A program made the position numbers and the translations under genes. Positions 37,801 through 52,800 of a stretch of DNA of 64,000 nt are shown here, piece by piece. Under the pieces are notes generated by a model, which saw only the letters and a program-made list of their open reading frames with translations, was not told where the DNA came from and searched no databases. Positions within the stretch are counted from its first letter, which is position 1; each line of letters opens with the position of its first letter. Source of the stretch: Ryuthela nishihirai (lineage: Eukaryota > Arthropoda > Arachnida > Araneae > Heptathelidae); assembly GCA_038380435.1 (NCBI GenBank), contig JAWZYU010000030.1, forward strand, positions 65,855,817-65,919,816, in the 5' to 3' direction.

Positions 37801-40800
37801 ACCAAAGCCAAATGTTTCAATCTATAAGATTTCTATCCTTTTAAAAGTCTGCAAAATTATTTGGATGGGAAGAAGCTACATAGTATGGAGGGCATGATAA
37901 GTGCTATCATCACTTTCATTAATTCAAAATCAGATGAAATTGAAGAAATAAAAGGTTACGGAATTTAATCATAAATAATAAAGGAAAATTTGCATCTGTG
38001 AAGTATCATACACAATTATAGAAAAAAATTGTATTATTTATGGTTTAATCCAATATTAAAACAATAGGCTCAGTTAAAATACTTTTTGAGTGTTTTGAAT
38101 TGAGCAATTTAGTCACATCTTATTTCTCTGACTAGATGAGTTCCAAAATTATTGCAGAAAAGAAAAAGATTTCAGTATAAAAATAAATTAGATCTCACAA
38201 TTAAATTTAGACACCTACCTCCAGATATAATGGTGACTCTATCAGAACCATCTAATTTCATAGATTCAACAGTATCCAACTTGGAGTCACACCAATATAT
38301 TCTATGTCTCCCTGGATAATCAATAACAATGCCTGTTGGAAAGCCCATTCTTTCATTAGCCAACATTTGCCTCTTGCTGCCATCCAACCATGCAGTTTCA
38401 ATCTTTGGAGAAGCACTCGCTCCAGTCCAGAACATTATTCTAAATGGAAATGGGCCAAAATTTAATATTTCATTTACACTGGTGCAATTTAAAATGGATG
38501 AGCACTGAGTGTGAGTTCAAGTAAAAATTGGCCAATGAAAATTACAATACAATGCAATTTATTACAAAAGTGTGGATAAAATCATCTATAAACAAACTAA
38601 GTCAACCGGCATGAAACTCTGTAATAATACAAAGATAAGCTTTCAGGAGAATCTATTAAATTTCTAAATAATTAAATAACTATACACAAAACTGTAACTA
38701 AGTGTACTGGTTTTTCAGAACTAATTCTTTTCATACATTGATCACCATGCACAAGACGATAATATTTTCCTTTTTATACACCAGCTTACCAATATAATCC
38801 ATACCAATAAAGTAGTCAACCTCTGGCACACACACTAAATAAAAACATTTATTCGTTAAACTATCATGCACAGACTCTTAATTATGCCTCTTTTTGGATC
38901 TCACAACTTCAACAACACACTTCTATCTTTCTTATATTTCAGATCAGTTCTATGTTCTAATTCATTGGTTAATTAATTCTCACACAGAAGCACACACAAG
39001 TGTTCATGACATGCCCATCACAGACTCATTGTAGCACGTTCATCTGTCGTAACAATACATTTTACAACATGTGCTTGACTATATCAACTATGAAACTACT
39101 TCAAAGAAAGATGAAAAAATCTATACTGTAAAATCCCAATATATGTACTTCTAATTAATAAATTGTGTTGTTTTATTTCCAACTGAATGGATAAATAAGG
39201 GGACACCACAACCCCACTCAACAGAATGCCCATTACATGTAGTTCACTTTAAACCTTCCAGTGTCCATGTCATCTGTATACATTCACAGAATTTGTAATG
39301 AGAGGTCAAGGACATATGTATATGTTTTTAGTACAACAACAAATAAAAAAAAACGATTTAAAAAAAAATAAAAATTGCCATTGTACAATTTTCTTATATA
39401 TATATATCTTATAAAAAAATGTACAGTTCAGGCTTGAAAAACAATATTTTGTTTTTTCATTTGATGCATATTTTATTAAAATACAATATAAATCACTTGT
39501 TAAAGCCATCTGATTGCCATTTCTTAGAAGCACTATATGGTATTACTGATTTGTTTGTTAACTTTACTTTTTGCTGAAGCAAACCCCTGATTTAAACTCA
39601 CAAGTTTTATTTCAAAAATTAAATCTCTTAAAAATTAACGAAAAACTGCTATTTTTTAAAACAGTAGATAATTACAAAGTATGTACCACCATTTTTTCCC
39701 CCACTTTTACTCTTTTCTGCCATAAACCTATTTCAGTATTACCGAATTACTTTTATCATTTTCCCCAGCATTTTATGCATCTTTCCCACTCTTAAAATTG
39801 AAACTGGAAGTGAAAACATCCTTCTTAGGCTCCAAGACTGGGTGCAGTTGCATTTAATTAGGTTATGACTCAATGCACAAGATGCAAGTAACTCACACAT
39901 GCTATCTCCATTCTGTGTGTTATAAGTGGCTCCATAATGAATATTTTAAAGTTTTGATCCAGCTTATTGGATACCCTTTGTAAAGTTAGTATTTACTTTT
40001 TTATATTTAAACCTTAGTTTCAGTTCGGTAGATTAATTTCCTTAAATTATCAATCTTTCAGCCAATCGATAATTATTGACTTTTCACATTTATGCTACAT
40101 CGTATGGCTGGCTTACAATTTATTGCTGTGGATATTTTATTATATGCTAATTTTTCTTTTTTATTACTTTTTCAGTAAAAAAAAATTTGATCTGTATCAT
40201 TTTCTGAAAATGAATGTGATCTTGGATAAGGAAGCAAATTCATTTCTGTAGATTTATTTCTGTAAATTTAACAATCTTTTAGTCGGCTGATTTATCGATT
40301 CTTTTCCAGTCATCTGATCGTTATGCTACATCAAGGCTGGCTTAAAAGTGGTTGTGGATATTATATTTAACATTCCATTAGGTTATATGCAATTTTACAT
40401 TTATTATTTCTTGGCTTTTCAAGAAAAAAAAACTTTGAACTTGTTTCATTTTCTGAAAATGAATGAGGTCTTGAATCACAGAAGTGGACTTCCTCGGCAC
40501 CATTAGTTATTTGGCAAAAAAGTTCTAAAGTTAAATTTTTTTAAATGAGCATAGGGAGAAAACAAGCAAACACTTTCAGGCTGGACACTGGAAGGGTTAA
40601 TAAGTTATGCTATTTTACCACTATACTGAAGAATTCATCTGTTTAAATATTTAAAAAAAATTCAGATAGTGGGTTTCAAAATAATAAACATTTGAGTTTA
40701 ACAAACTAATTTTTGAACATACATCAGGTAAACATTCAAGGTAACAAATATAACTGTTAGAATAAGGGAAAAATGTTTTAAGAGCTACAAGAGCAAAGTT

Positions 40801-43800
40801 ACTTTGTGAACTGATGTTAACTTTCAGATTTTGTGTCTATCAATTAACTAAGATTGGAAGAAGTTATGCCCTATTCATCCTAATAGAATTGACAACTGTC
40901 TAGAAAAATATGTACCCAAGGCATCATTAGATTCACTCAAATTACTGTTTTTACATTATTTGACATAAAAATAACCATACTGTTTAATTTAACTTCTGTG
41001 GACAAATATTTGCATTAATAATAATAATGAACAACTCTAATTTTTAATCTTGATTAGCAGATACCATTTGCATTTAGTTTTATAAACTTGGCACTTTTAC
41101 ATGCAACATAAATCTGCATAAGAAAAAGCTTTTCACCAGCTAAAAACAAAATACTAGTATACAACATATTTTTTATCTGTAAAATAAAAATAATAAATAA
41201 AACATTTTAATTGAAATATTGCTTAGCATTTAATAACAAAAATCCCAAAAAAATCCAAACCTTAATTCCTGATGAATCTCTTCTGTGATTTGCTTTCTGC
41301 AAAACAATAACTGAAAACTATGAGTTTTGGTGTACATATTGCATAATAAGTATGACTACTAATGGGATTTGAAATTGATTGTACAATTAAAAAAAACATT
41401 ACAGTAAGCCTTCTATTAGTAGTTCAAAATTAGAGATATCACTCGAGCCTTTAGCATGGTCATTTACCCATATCATTCATTTACAACCAAAAATCAAGGA
41501 TCAAAAGCCTGGTGTTTTGGTGTTTCACTTTATAGGCTTTTGCTCATTTTCAAAAATGAGACTGATTCCTCTATAAAAAAATGGCTAGTTACTAATATTC
41601 ATATAACCTGTTAAGAAAATATACAGGAGACAATAACTGGCGATTTCTTATATTTGTTAACTAATGGATTTATTAAAATATATAAACCTACAATTTAATT
41701 AGAAATTAATCTATATATTATTCATAATATAGGAGAAAACTAGATTAAAAGAAGGTGCTTTGTCACAATGAATGCAACTGTTTATTAATGAATATGTTTA
41801 TTATTGGAAATAAATATATTCTAATATTATAAATATATTACTATTCATAGGTTTTTAAGAGACTCTTACCCAAGTTCAGGATCCAAGGCAAGGGATGTAG
41901 GATATTCAAGGCCATGTGACACAATAGCACGTCTGTAACGGCCATCAAGCAAACTCACAAATATGCGACCTTTAGGTCTGCTGCTGGATAAATCTGTATC
42001 CATCCAATAAAGATTCCTAAAGAAAACAAATATTGCATCAAAAAATTTCAAATAAATCATAAGAAATAACTCTACACAATATTAAATAAACTTAACATTT
42101 ATCTTGCATATTACTTGGTGAAACATTTGAAAGAAAAGTACTAGGTTACTAACAACTATAAACAGGGACTTTGTATGCAAATTTTTCAACAAAGATCCAC
42201 AAAGCTCAGAGGCATTTGTTAGCCTCTAAACTTTGTGGATCTGATCACACAGAAAAAAAATAAATATTAAATATATATTTTTCATTTTGAATAATTCAGA
42301 ACTGACATGAGCTGAAAAATATTCAAATAATGTGTTTAAATCTTTAAATGCAGTTATAAGCACGATTTGGTAGGTCTATGCTATAATTTAAGTAAGCTCT
42401 CAAATTCAGCCATATAAAAGCCATTATAACATAATGCAAATGTCAATTTAAAATTCATTCTTTTAAACTTTAAAAAAATAAAAGCATATTCAATGTCATT
42501 ATTGTCACATCAATTTTTCCTTCCAAAATATTAAATTCTATACAGTGCATCTCTAGAAGGTGAGAGGTAAATATTAGAAATATCAAGGAAACATAAAAAT
42601 ACTTTATCTGGAAAATAAATGTACCAAATAGGGCAAATCTTTTTAACATACTAACAAGTTAACTTGATAGAATTTGAAGAGTAAATGATTTACACACCTA
42701 GAAAGTTAAACTCCTAAACATATTTTCAACAGAATAAATTCCATCTTGGTGGCAGAGTTGGGTTGTTTTATCTCTGAGTGGCACACAATGGGCTAAATGG
42801 CCAGATCACAAGGACCCTGAAGGTTCAGAGAAGGTTGAGGGAGGGTGCCCACTGGAACAGCTGTTGGGAGACAGATGGTAGCCTCCCATCAAGCCATCCA
42901 GCATATTCTTTAATGTGCACAGAGTATGACCCTCCTGCACATGGGGCCATGGCTTAATGTCCCATTCAATGGACAGCAACCTTTCCAAGCCCATTGGTGT
43001 CCCCTACTGATCATGGGCAGGCAGGGGAGTTTTGCAGAGATAAATCTGAATGCTAACCTAGCTGGGACTTGCTATATAAGTACGACACTGGGAACTGCAG
43101 ATTATGAGGAAACAATTATGAGTCTGATGCACTACTGACTGAGCAATTCCCTTCCCCTCTTGGTGGCAGAGTTATCAGCATACTTAGCTATGAATCAAAG
43201 AAAACTGAGGCACCAGGGAAGGAATGGTTTCTCTTCTTGTAGTGTCTTTCTGCAGACTCGCTTTCCTCACAGACCTTATCTATGGCATGTTATATAGATA
43301 GGCTCCTGTCAGACCTCTGTTGCAAGCAGCTGCTTGAGGGGTAATTTATTTTATTTTTAATGAATTTAAGAAATAAGGTAATAAATATTATACTATTGAA
43401 AAAAAAAGCATTATATATCAAACAGCATCAATGAAAAGATGTCTCCTCATCATAAGAGCTTGAGAATGCTGAAGCAACAGTAATAAAACATAAGTTATTG
43501 CAAACACATAAAGTGAAATTCCTAAACTTATTTGAAACAAAATAATTTTGAATAATATAAAGAAAAAGTATTGGACTCTAAGAAATAGTATTGTTTTTTC
43601 AAAATGCATCAATAAAAGGAAAATATCTTTCATAAAAGTTTAAGGATGCCTGAAGTAGTGATAGGTAAAATGACTCTTTTCAAAGATTGAATTCTTATTG
43701 AATTGGCTCACTTAAAAGATTCATTCGACTCATTTGATTCTCTGAGCAAGTCACTCTGAGTGATTCAAATCAGGTTGCTATTTAGTATAATCCAGATAGG

Positions 43801-46800
43801 TGAATTGTTTCAAATATAAATACTAACTAATTTTAAGTAATACTATTTTTGAATTTTAATAACTAAATTATCTTATTTCATTGCATTTTAGAAAAAAAAA
43901 TTGTAATTAAATTTTTAAAATTTTTGACATATAATGTCAAAACTTTGCATATTATGAAATCTTCTGCTTTTCATTCAAGAGTTGTCCAGATCCAATCTTA
44001 TTTTGTTTTAATCATTTATTTATTCAAACACTTAAATTAACTCAGAAAATCTAGTAAGCTGCAGAACAAGTGAGCATAACAAAAATTATTCAAGGCCTAA
44101 AAATATAAAAACAGCCTTTTTTAACTGCTTTATTTGAATAAATGAATGAAATTGAATTATATTCAAATCATAGCACCTATTAAAATTGACTTTTATTGAT
44201 TATTTTTTAAAGTCAACATTCCCTGGCATTTTACTTACTTATATTTATTATTATAAAGGATTGCCCATGAACAACTCACATCATGAAGTCAGAGGAATCA
44301 AAAGAATCATATGAGTCAGTTCAAAGGATCAGTCCATCTGATTCATGAATGAAAGGAATCAAAGGATTCATTTGAATTAGTACCACCAATTCACTCATTC
44401 TCATTTTACTCCTTCATGAACAATAAGAGTTAAAGAACTCAAAATATTCATTTGAGTCATTGAGTCAATTTGGTTGATTCATTCATCCGATTCTTTTGGC
44501 TCCTTTGGAACTTGCATAGGAAAAAATTGCTTTGTTTTTTTAAATGTAATAGTTTTAGCTTTTGTACTTTTTCAATTAATTTATGACTTTATCTTTTGTT
44601 CTGAAAGGAGAAAAATAATCAATTATGAATTGAACTGATTCTTTGGGGGAGAAATCGTTCTTTTCAGAAAGGAGCCGTGAATGAATGACTCACTTAATTG
44701 AATCATTCGTTTTGAACATATCATCACCAGCCTGAAGAGCAGCAATTAAAGCTAAAAAAGTAGTTTTATTTCGTTGTGTGCTACTCTGATACTCATTCAC
44801 TAAATTAAGACAAAAAAATGTAAAACAGCAAAAAATAGGAAACAAATGTGATTTATACCAAAATCATAAAGATGTAAAAAAGAATATAAGAATAATATAT
44901 AATAAAAGAAATCTGTCATCTTGCCTGGCAACCCAATCTATAGCTAAGGCAGAAGGCTTAGTTAATCCTTTGAGATCCAAATTCTGGGCAAATCCACTCA
45001 TTTCTTGATACATAACATCAGGAATAAACGAACGTTTTATGGTTTTCTCATAAGTATCTGTCCAATACAGGATATCTGATAAAGAAGTAAAATTATTGTA
45101 ACAAGGAAATGTCTTAAAATATAATATAGCAAGCATATTGTGGTTAACAAAAAATATTTAGAGAAAACATATAAATATATGTGTGAACTATTTATATCTT
45201 GACAAGGCTAACTTCACACATTAAAAAACACATCTGCTTAATAAATTCCATTTAAGAAGTTATGTAAAAAAATTTCTAGCATGAAATCCTAATACTAGCA
45301 TTAGTTATCAAACCTTCTTGAGTACAACTGAATTAACAGGGTTTGATACAACACAGGGTTACAACTTCAGTAACCTTGCAAAAAGTAGTATCCTGAAGTA
45401 AAATTCAGGGTAATTTTTACTGTTTGGCTATAATTACAGAACTGAATGGTCATATAACCACTAAGGCTGATGGTAGCTATTTTTTGTAAGATTTTAATTT
45501 CACAAGTTCTTAATTTCTTTCTACATATTAAGCCTGGGAAATTAAAAATAAATATAATTCATATTTAATGGTAACACACTATTAAGCATTCAGGTGATAA
45601 AGCAGGATCAAAACAATATAAAATAATTTTAAAATACTGTGGGATTGCTCAAATTAATATTTGCTGTTGTTGATTAAATGCTACACAATATAAGTACAAT
45701 GAAAATTTTATGAGCTGTTTAATGTGTTATATTTTAAAACCCTGTGAAATTTATTTTTCTTGTGATACATAAGTAAAAATGCAAAATTTATATACATCTT
45801 ACCTTTGGTTGGATCATAGTCAATAGATTGTACTCTGCTCTCTCCAGTAACAAAAGCAAACTGATGATCCAAGGTTAACTGGAAAGCTCTGACATCTGGA
45901 CCAGCTGCATATATCATAATGGGTGGGGAACCTGTTCCCAGATAAAAAAAAATTGGTCAATACAAACCACACTTCAAATCTCAAAAGATGGGAACAAAAG
46001 CAAGCCTCTTAAAGCCATTAACAGTATCCAAGTGATAATACTGAGCAGAGAAAAAAATAAGCATATTTAAAAAAAGTTACAACTAAATCCCCAATGTCAC
46101 TCTGTAAACAATTTTACTAGCTCTTATAAAAAGTATAGGATAACTCTTAGAAAAAGTTAGCAGTTTTAAAACGTTTCTTGTATATTACCTTCTTACATAT
46201 AATTTAAAACATTGATTCGCTTATTTTTTGGAGCAAAAGGGTTGGGTTACGTCTGTGTTTATTAGAGCACTTTTTTTTTTTGCACACACTTGGGTAAATG
46301 GTCAGATCACAAGGACCCCAGGGGCTCAGAGGAGGTTGGAGGAAAGGAACCAACTGAACAGCTGTTAGGAGACAGATGTATGCCTTCCATCAAAACCATC
46401 CAGCATGTTCTTTAATGTGCACAGGTTATGGCTCTCCCACACACTGGTCTATGCTTTAATGTCCCATCCAAGATATGGTAGCTTTTCCAAGCCCACTGAT
46501 GTCTGCTTTCTGACAAAGGACAGAATGGGGGTTTAGAATAGACAAAACTCGATACTGATAGGGGGGAGGAGATTCAATCCTGGGAAATGAAGATTTTGAG
46601 TCTAATGTGCTCCAACTGAGCTAACTCCCACCCTCTGGTGGTAAGGGAGTGAAGTATTACTACGATTGTAAATCTTTTGACCATCATAAAATCCTTTTTA
46701 CCACCAAAATTTCACATTTCGATCATAGATTACTGGTAATATTCATTTCAAGTTTTGCATTTTGCAACTTCTTCCATCATTAGAAAGCACTATTGAGAAT

Positions 46801-49800
46801 TCCTGAAATATGAATCATAATATTTCATCATCAATATCTATCCAACTCAAAAAGAATTCTTAAACTGACTTTTTATGCAACAATAAAACAAACTGAAACA
46901 ATGAATGAATGTCACACAACAACAGTCTTCCCTTTCTAAAAATTATAGATATCTACATACATACATGTTTGTATTTTCACTGAATGTACATTTTGCATTT
47001 TTGCTGAATGCACATTAAACATAAATTTTGCTATTTCGTAATATGTATTATATTTATGAGGGTTGATTGGAAAATAAGAATACACAGTCTATATTGCACC
47101 AACAGAACTTTACATTCAAATGCAACTGTTAACATATGTTGACTAATTTTTCTCATATCACTTACGCCAGTTTTTCCCAACATTTTTGAGTCTAGTTTGC
47201 CCTTTACCCTTTTTACCCCCCCCCCCTCATGGAATTTAAATTGGAATTAATTTTCATGGAATTCCCTCCTGATGTAATGATGAGCATCCATTCTTCCATC
47301 ACTGAACTGCCTGAATCATTTTGCAACATTTGGACTTTTCACACTTTCACCATACACTTCAACAAGCTGTGAATGAATTTCTGCTGCAGTCATATGTGTT
47401 TTGCCAACAGAAATTGAACAACATAGCTTTGTTCAAAAAATGCAAACAGTTTTGCTTTATATGATGACAGACTCAGCCTCATATGGTATGGATTTAGTTC
47501 TTTCAGATATATACACAGATTAATCAGAAAATAAGACAAAAGAGATATTGTTTTACAGGCAAAAGCCAGGGTCTGTAGAATTTGTAGTGTGGTAACACTG
47601 TGCATGACATAACATTGCAACATCTAACAACTGCATGCACAGCAAGATGGGCTGTTAGAGCAGCTCAAAATAGTGACTCACTTGGAAGCATGGTTCCATG
47701 AGGTCACAGTGCTACCGCACTAAAAATTCTAAGGACCCCCCCAACTCCTACCTGTAAAATATCGCTTTTGTATTCCCATTTTCTGACCAAACCACAAATA
47801 CTCCCCCCAAAAAACTCTAAATCCACAACATGCAAAACTAAGTCTATCACCGTGCAAAACAAAACTGGTTGCATTTTCTTGACTATGCTATAATTATTGT
47901 TTTATAATGTGTGAAAGAATTCTTTTTTTTTTCCATGCTCAGGCTCAGTAATCACTATAGTGGTTTGGGCCTGGTTCAATAATTTAAGGCTCAACAATTT
48001 GAGTCCAAACTCATCTCTATTTCACACTCAAAGAGAGTTTGGGCAAATAAAAAAAAATGTGATTTCAAAACTCAGATTACAAATCTAATAATAAACCCTA
48101 ACTATATCATTTTGTATTCTAACCTCTTATGTAAATAGTTGGCTGTTTCACCATTACTGATAACACAATAGTGGTCTCTCTTTCCTATTTTGTTGTTACA
48201 TCCTTCAAGCTTTTGGAAGTCACAAAGAAATACGCACCATTTGTTTTTATACATTGGCTTCATAGTCTTCAGCATTTTGAAATTTATAGTGTTTCATGGC
48301 AAGTCATTTCAGGAGAATTTCTCATACTGTCAGTTATTAGATCCCTGCTCAACCAAATTGATGATTTATATGAACTTTGTATAAAGTATTAAGACATCAA
48401 AACATTTTGCTCACTAATACAAGATCAAAAGGTTGTTTTGCACTTTTATATGCACCTTCTCTAAATTTCTTATACCATGAATAAATAGCCAAACTGTTTG
48501 AAGGATATTCACTGAGCTTATGCAGTAAGAACACTGCATGGCAGTAGTAGATTTTGTTTAATAGGAAGTTGTAAAAAAATATTTCCACACATATCACATT
48601 TTTGGGATGTGTTAGTGGCACTATCTTAAAAGAATAAATGAACAAAAAAAATATAAAATTTTTTTCAGAGTTTTGCTCTTTATGTACAATGTATTAGTCT
48701 AACATGTATACTTTCATTGTAATAAAATTTCCCTATCATTTAAAATAACACTATATATGTATATCAAACTTACCACTTGCTACACAATGTCCTAGATAAT
48801 TCTCAAAGCCATAGTGACAACTACAGCTATAAGTGCCATTTATATTGGTGCAAATCTGTGAACAGTTATGTCCAAATGAAGCACACTCATCAATATCTAC
48901 AAAATAGAAAAATGGACATAATGTAAGCAATTTCATATATACAATATCCAAATATCATAATCATAGCTTATTTATTAAGAAATAAGAAAGAATAGGTCTT
49001 TAAATGAATATCTTAATGCCTATATGTTAATTTAAATAAATGGAAAAATATATCAATATATTACCTTCACAAAGTTTAGGATCATCATGTGTAACCCGAT
49101 ATCCTTTAGGGCATATGCAAATGTAGCCACTACCTTCTAATGATGTACAATTGTACTGGCATCCACCTTGCTTTTCTTTATCACATGTTCCAATATCTGA
49201 ATAGCATATCAATAATAGAGTAATTTAATTTTAAATATAACATTTATTCATATTTAAGCATCATGCTTATCATACAAATATTATTTGACAAAGTAGTGTA
49301 TATGCCTGTCTGCCCAACCCCTACCTACTTACCCCTCTACCCACCCACCCACCCATACAGACAGAATCCTCCAGCAGCCACATGGTCTATGAAGGTGCAA
49401 TTAGACCATGCAATAGTTCTTCAAATATATCTGTGCTGAGCTGCAACTGCTGCATTTGGCCACTGCTGTAGGCCTATTTTAATAAGGTCCTGTTTGACAT
49501 TGTCTGCCCACTGCAACCTAGGACTACTCTTTTTCTGAGGCTTTTAGGCACACTGTTCACAATCACATTTGCTACTCTATAGTTCTGCCTATGGCAACAT
49601 GGAAAAACCAATGCAGCTCTCTCTGCACAATATGCTGCTCAGAGGAAGTTACCAACTCCTTCATCTAACCTCCTAATTCTAACAAGGTTAAATGACCGAA
49701 TGCTGAAGATACAGTGTAAACTCCTAGAATTAAAGCATCATTTTCTGTTATCTTGTTTGCAAAGGGTCAAAGTTTCACTACCATAACTAACTCTAGAAAG

Positions 49801-52800
49801 AACCAAATATTTTAGTCTAATTTAGGTGTATACGCCTATTTCTCCACACTCTCCAAAGATTCTTAAAAGCCCCAGCTGCAATTCCTATTCGTCTCTTAAT
49901 CTCATGCTGCATGTCACTAGTATCTGTTATATAGCTCTCAAGATAATTAAACTGAGACACCTGCTCAAGATTACAACCATTCAGAATAACTGAACCACAG
50001 CCTATCTGACCAATTTTCATCACTTTAGTTTTCTCTCTGTCACCAAATCTACTCTACTACTAGTCACACCAACAGCTCTAATTAAAGAGTTTGTTTCATC
50101 ATTTGGCTAAAAGGCCAAATCATCAACATAATCTAAATTAGGAATTTTCAAATCTCTAGACCATTTAAGGGCAAAAACTTCTCCTTGTAGTGAATTCCAC
50201 ATAGCATAATCAATAACCAAACTAAACAGAAAAGGAAGCAAAATGCACTCTTGTCGAACTTCAGTAGCAATGCTAAACCAATCACTACAAGCCTTACCAA
50301 CTCTCACATATGATCAGTGTTATTATAGACAGCTTTCATTATGCTAACTTGCATGCAAGCCATACAATTTCATTTTCAACCACAAATTATGATAATCAAC
50401 AGAGTCAAAAATCTTTCTTAAATATACAAAGTTATCTTGGGAGCAATGTAACAAATACCAGTGATGTGTGGCATGAAATTAACAGATGAATAGGGATTAC
50501 TGCCAGGACTTTTAAGAATCTACAGAGTGTGTGGAGAAATAGATGTATACACCTAAAGACTAAAATTAGACTGTATAATAGTTTGGTTCTTTCTAGGGTT
50601 AGTTATGGTAGTGAAACTTGGATGCTTTGTAAACAAGATAACAGGAGAGTAGATGCTTTTGATTCTAGATGCTTATGCAGTATCTTGGGCATTAGGTGGT
50701 TCAATTTGTAACTAATGATGAGGTTAGGCAAAGGAGTTGCAACCTCCTTTAAACAGCATATTGTACAGAGAGAGAGACTGTTGGTTTGGTCATGTTGCCC
50801 ATATGGATAATTACAGATTGGCAAATAGGGTTATGAACAATGTGCCTAAAGGCCTCAGAAAGAGGAGGAGACCTAGGATGCGGTGGGCAGACAATGCCAA
50901 ACAGGACCTTGTTAGAATTGGTGTGAAATGGCCAAATGCAGCAGATGTAGCTCAGGACAGATATGCTTGGAGAACTAAATTTCATGGCTTGGTTGGACCT
51001 CCGTAGCCCATAGCTGCTTGAGGATGATGAAACAATTCTCAAAAATCTGCTTATGTGGAAAAAGCTCATCTATACAACCCCTACCAGTTCTGAATCCACA
51101 CTGCTAATCACACAGTTGTCCATCAATGAAATTCTTAATTCTGTTAAGCATAATCATACCAAGAACCTTATCTGAAACAGAAAGTAGTCTGATGCCCTTA
51201 TAGTTATCACAAGAATTGAGATCACATTTTTTTAAAATAGGGGTAATAATAGCTCTGCTAAAATCCTTCGGAACAATGCCATTATCATAAAAGATATTCA
51301 AAATTTCAGTAAGTTATATGATAACAGAAATGTTCCCAATCATTTCAGTAGTAATTTCATCTATGTAGGTATTTATGCAGTTTTAAGTTGTTTAATGCCT
51401 ATGTAGGTATTTATGCAGTTTATGCAGTTTAAGTTTGAAGCCAAAATAACTTCAAAATGTCATATAGGGCCAAATTAAAGTCAGTAATGCCTCTATCATC
51501 ATTAGAAATAATGGGTGTAGAACTAACCACTTTTTTTTTACATCTCTGCAATACCCAGCCCACCTTGCCATGACGGAATCCTCCTCTTCAATAACCCTAC
51601 CATGTTTATCCCTGAATCCCTGTATACTTGTCTGTTTCTCCCCATATACAAAGCATTAACCATCTGGCACAGCTTTCTGCTATTATGTTGTCTAACTGTT
51701 TCTTTAGCTTTGTCAGCCAAGCTTTCAAGCCAAAGATTCTTATCAGCTTTCAACTGAACATTTATACACCTATTAAGCTCTTTGTAATGCAAGCTGTTAG
51801 GACTTGTAAGAAAATAATTAAAATTATTCATCCAGTAGCTTCTTTGAACAATAAGCTCCAGTGCCTTATCACTCAAATAATTTTGTTGCCTCTACTCCTT
51901 TTTACCCAAAAGAGTACTGTTAGTTTCTAGAAAAGTCTATTTAAAATGACCTCATTCTTTCCCAACTTCAGTAATAAATGGTAATTGCCAGACTAAGTAA
52001 CTTATCATAGCAAGCTTTGGCTATAACTGGGTCTTTCACAGCTTCAGTATTAAATTACTTTTTTTTTAACATTAGCATAATATTTCTTAAGTTTTAAGTT
52101 GCAAGACACTTTTAATAAGATAATGATGAGATCCAATTCAGCCCCTTATACGATTTGGTATTAGCCTATTTGCTGATAATTAATATACAATCAATCATAT
52201 TCTTAGACAACCCATCCTTGGTGGGAGCATAACAGATAACAGTAAAGTCTTTAATCCTAATTTTAAATTTATCTGTAAGAAACCTTTCATTAATGCAGTC
52301 ATATCCTAGAAGAGCATCACTAGCATGTCTACTGAGAAGCATACCTACACCTTGAAGATACTTTCCATCCTCTCTCCCTGAAAAGAAAAGTTTAAGATCA
52401 TTTTTAGGTATTTAACCTTTACCTGTCTATCTGGTCTTTTGCAGGACCAGAATATCTAGGTTATAATGGTGGAATTCTTGTGTGAGGACATCAACTGAAT
52501 AATCTCTGTGCAGAGTCATCATTGTTGACAAATATTCCAAGTACCTATGGAGAGAAAATGCTTATTGAGATCTTTAAAGAAACTATGTTTATTGAGAGCA
52601 AAAGTGCCAACAGTATGAAACAGTCCCCTAATCACAGGCATGAGGCAAAGACATGTTCTCCCATGAATAAAAGGTTTAAGCCACTTACACTGGTAGGTCT
52701 TCCTAAGTATGACTTTGGTGACGCCTGTAGAAGCAAGGGCACAATGGCCTCTAATTAGGATTATCCACCAGCTGATATAAGGCATTCTGTGTATCTATTT

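Noticed and set aside
49316..49356. Telomere-like CCCACC/CTACC repeats
   Set aside because: Short, irregular and next to a LINE 3' end; simple sequence only.
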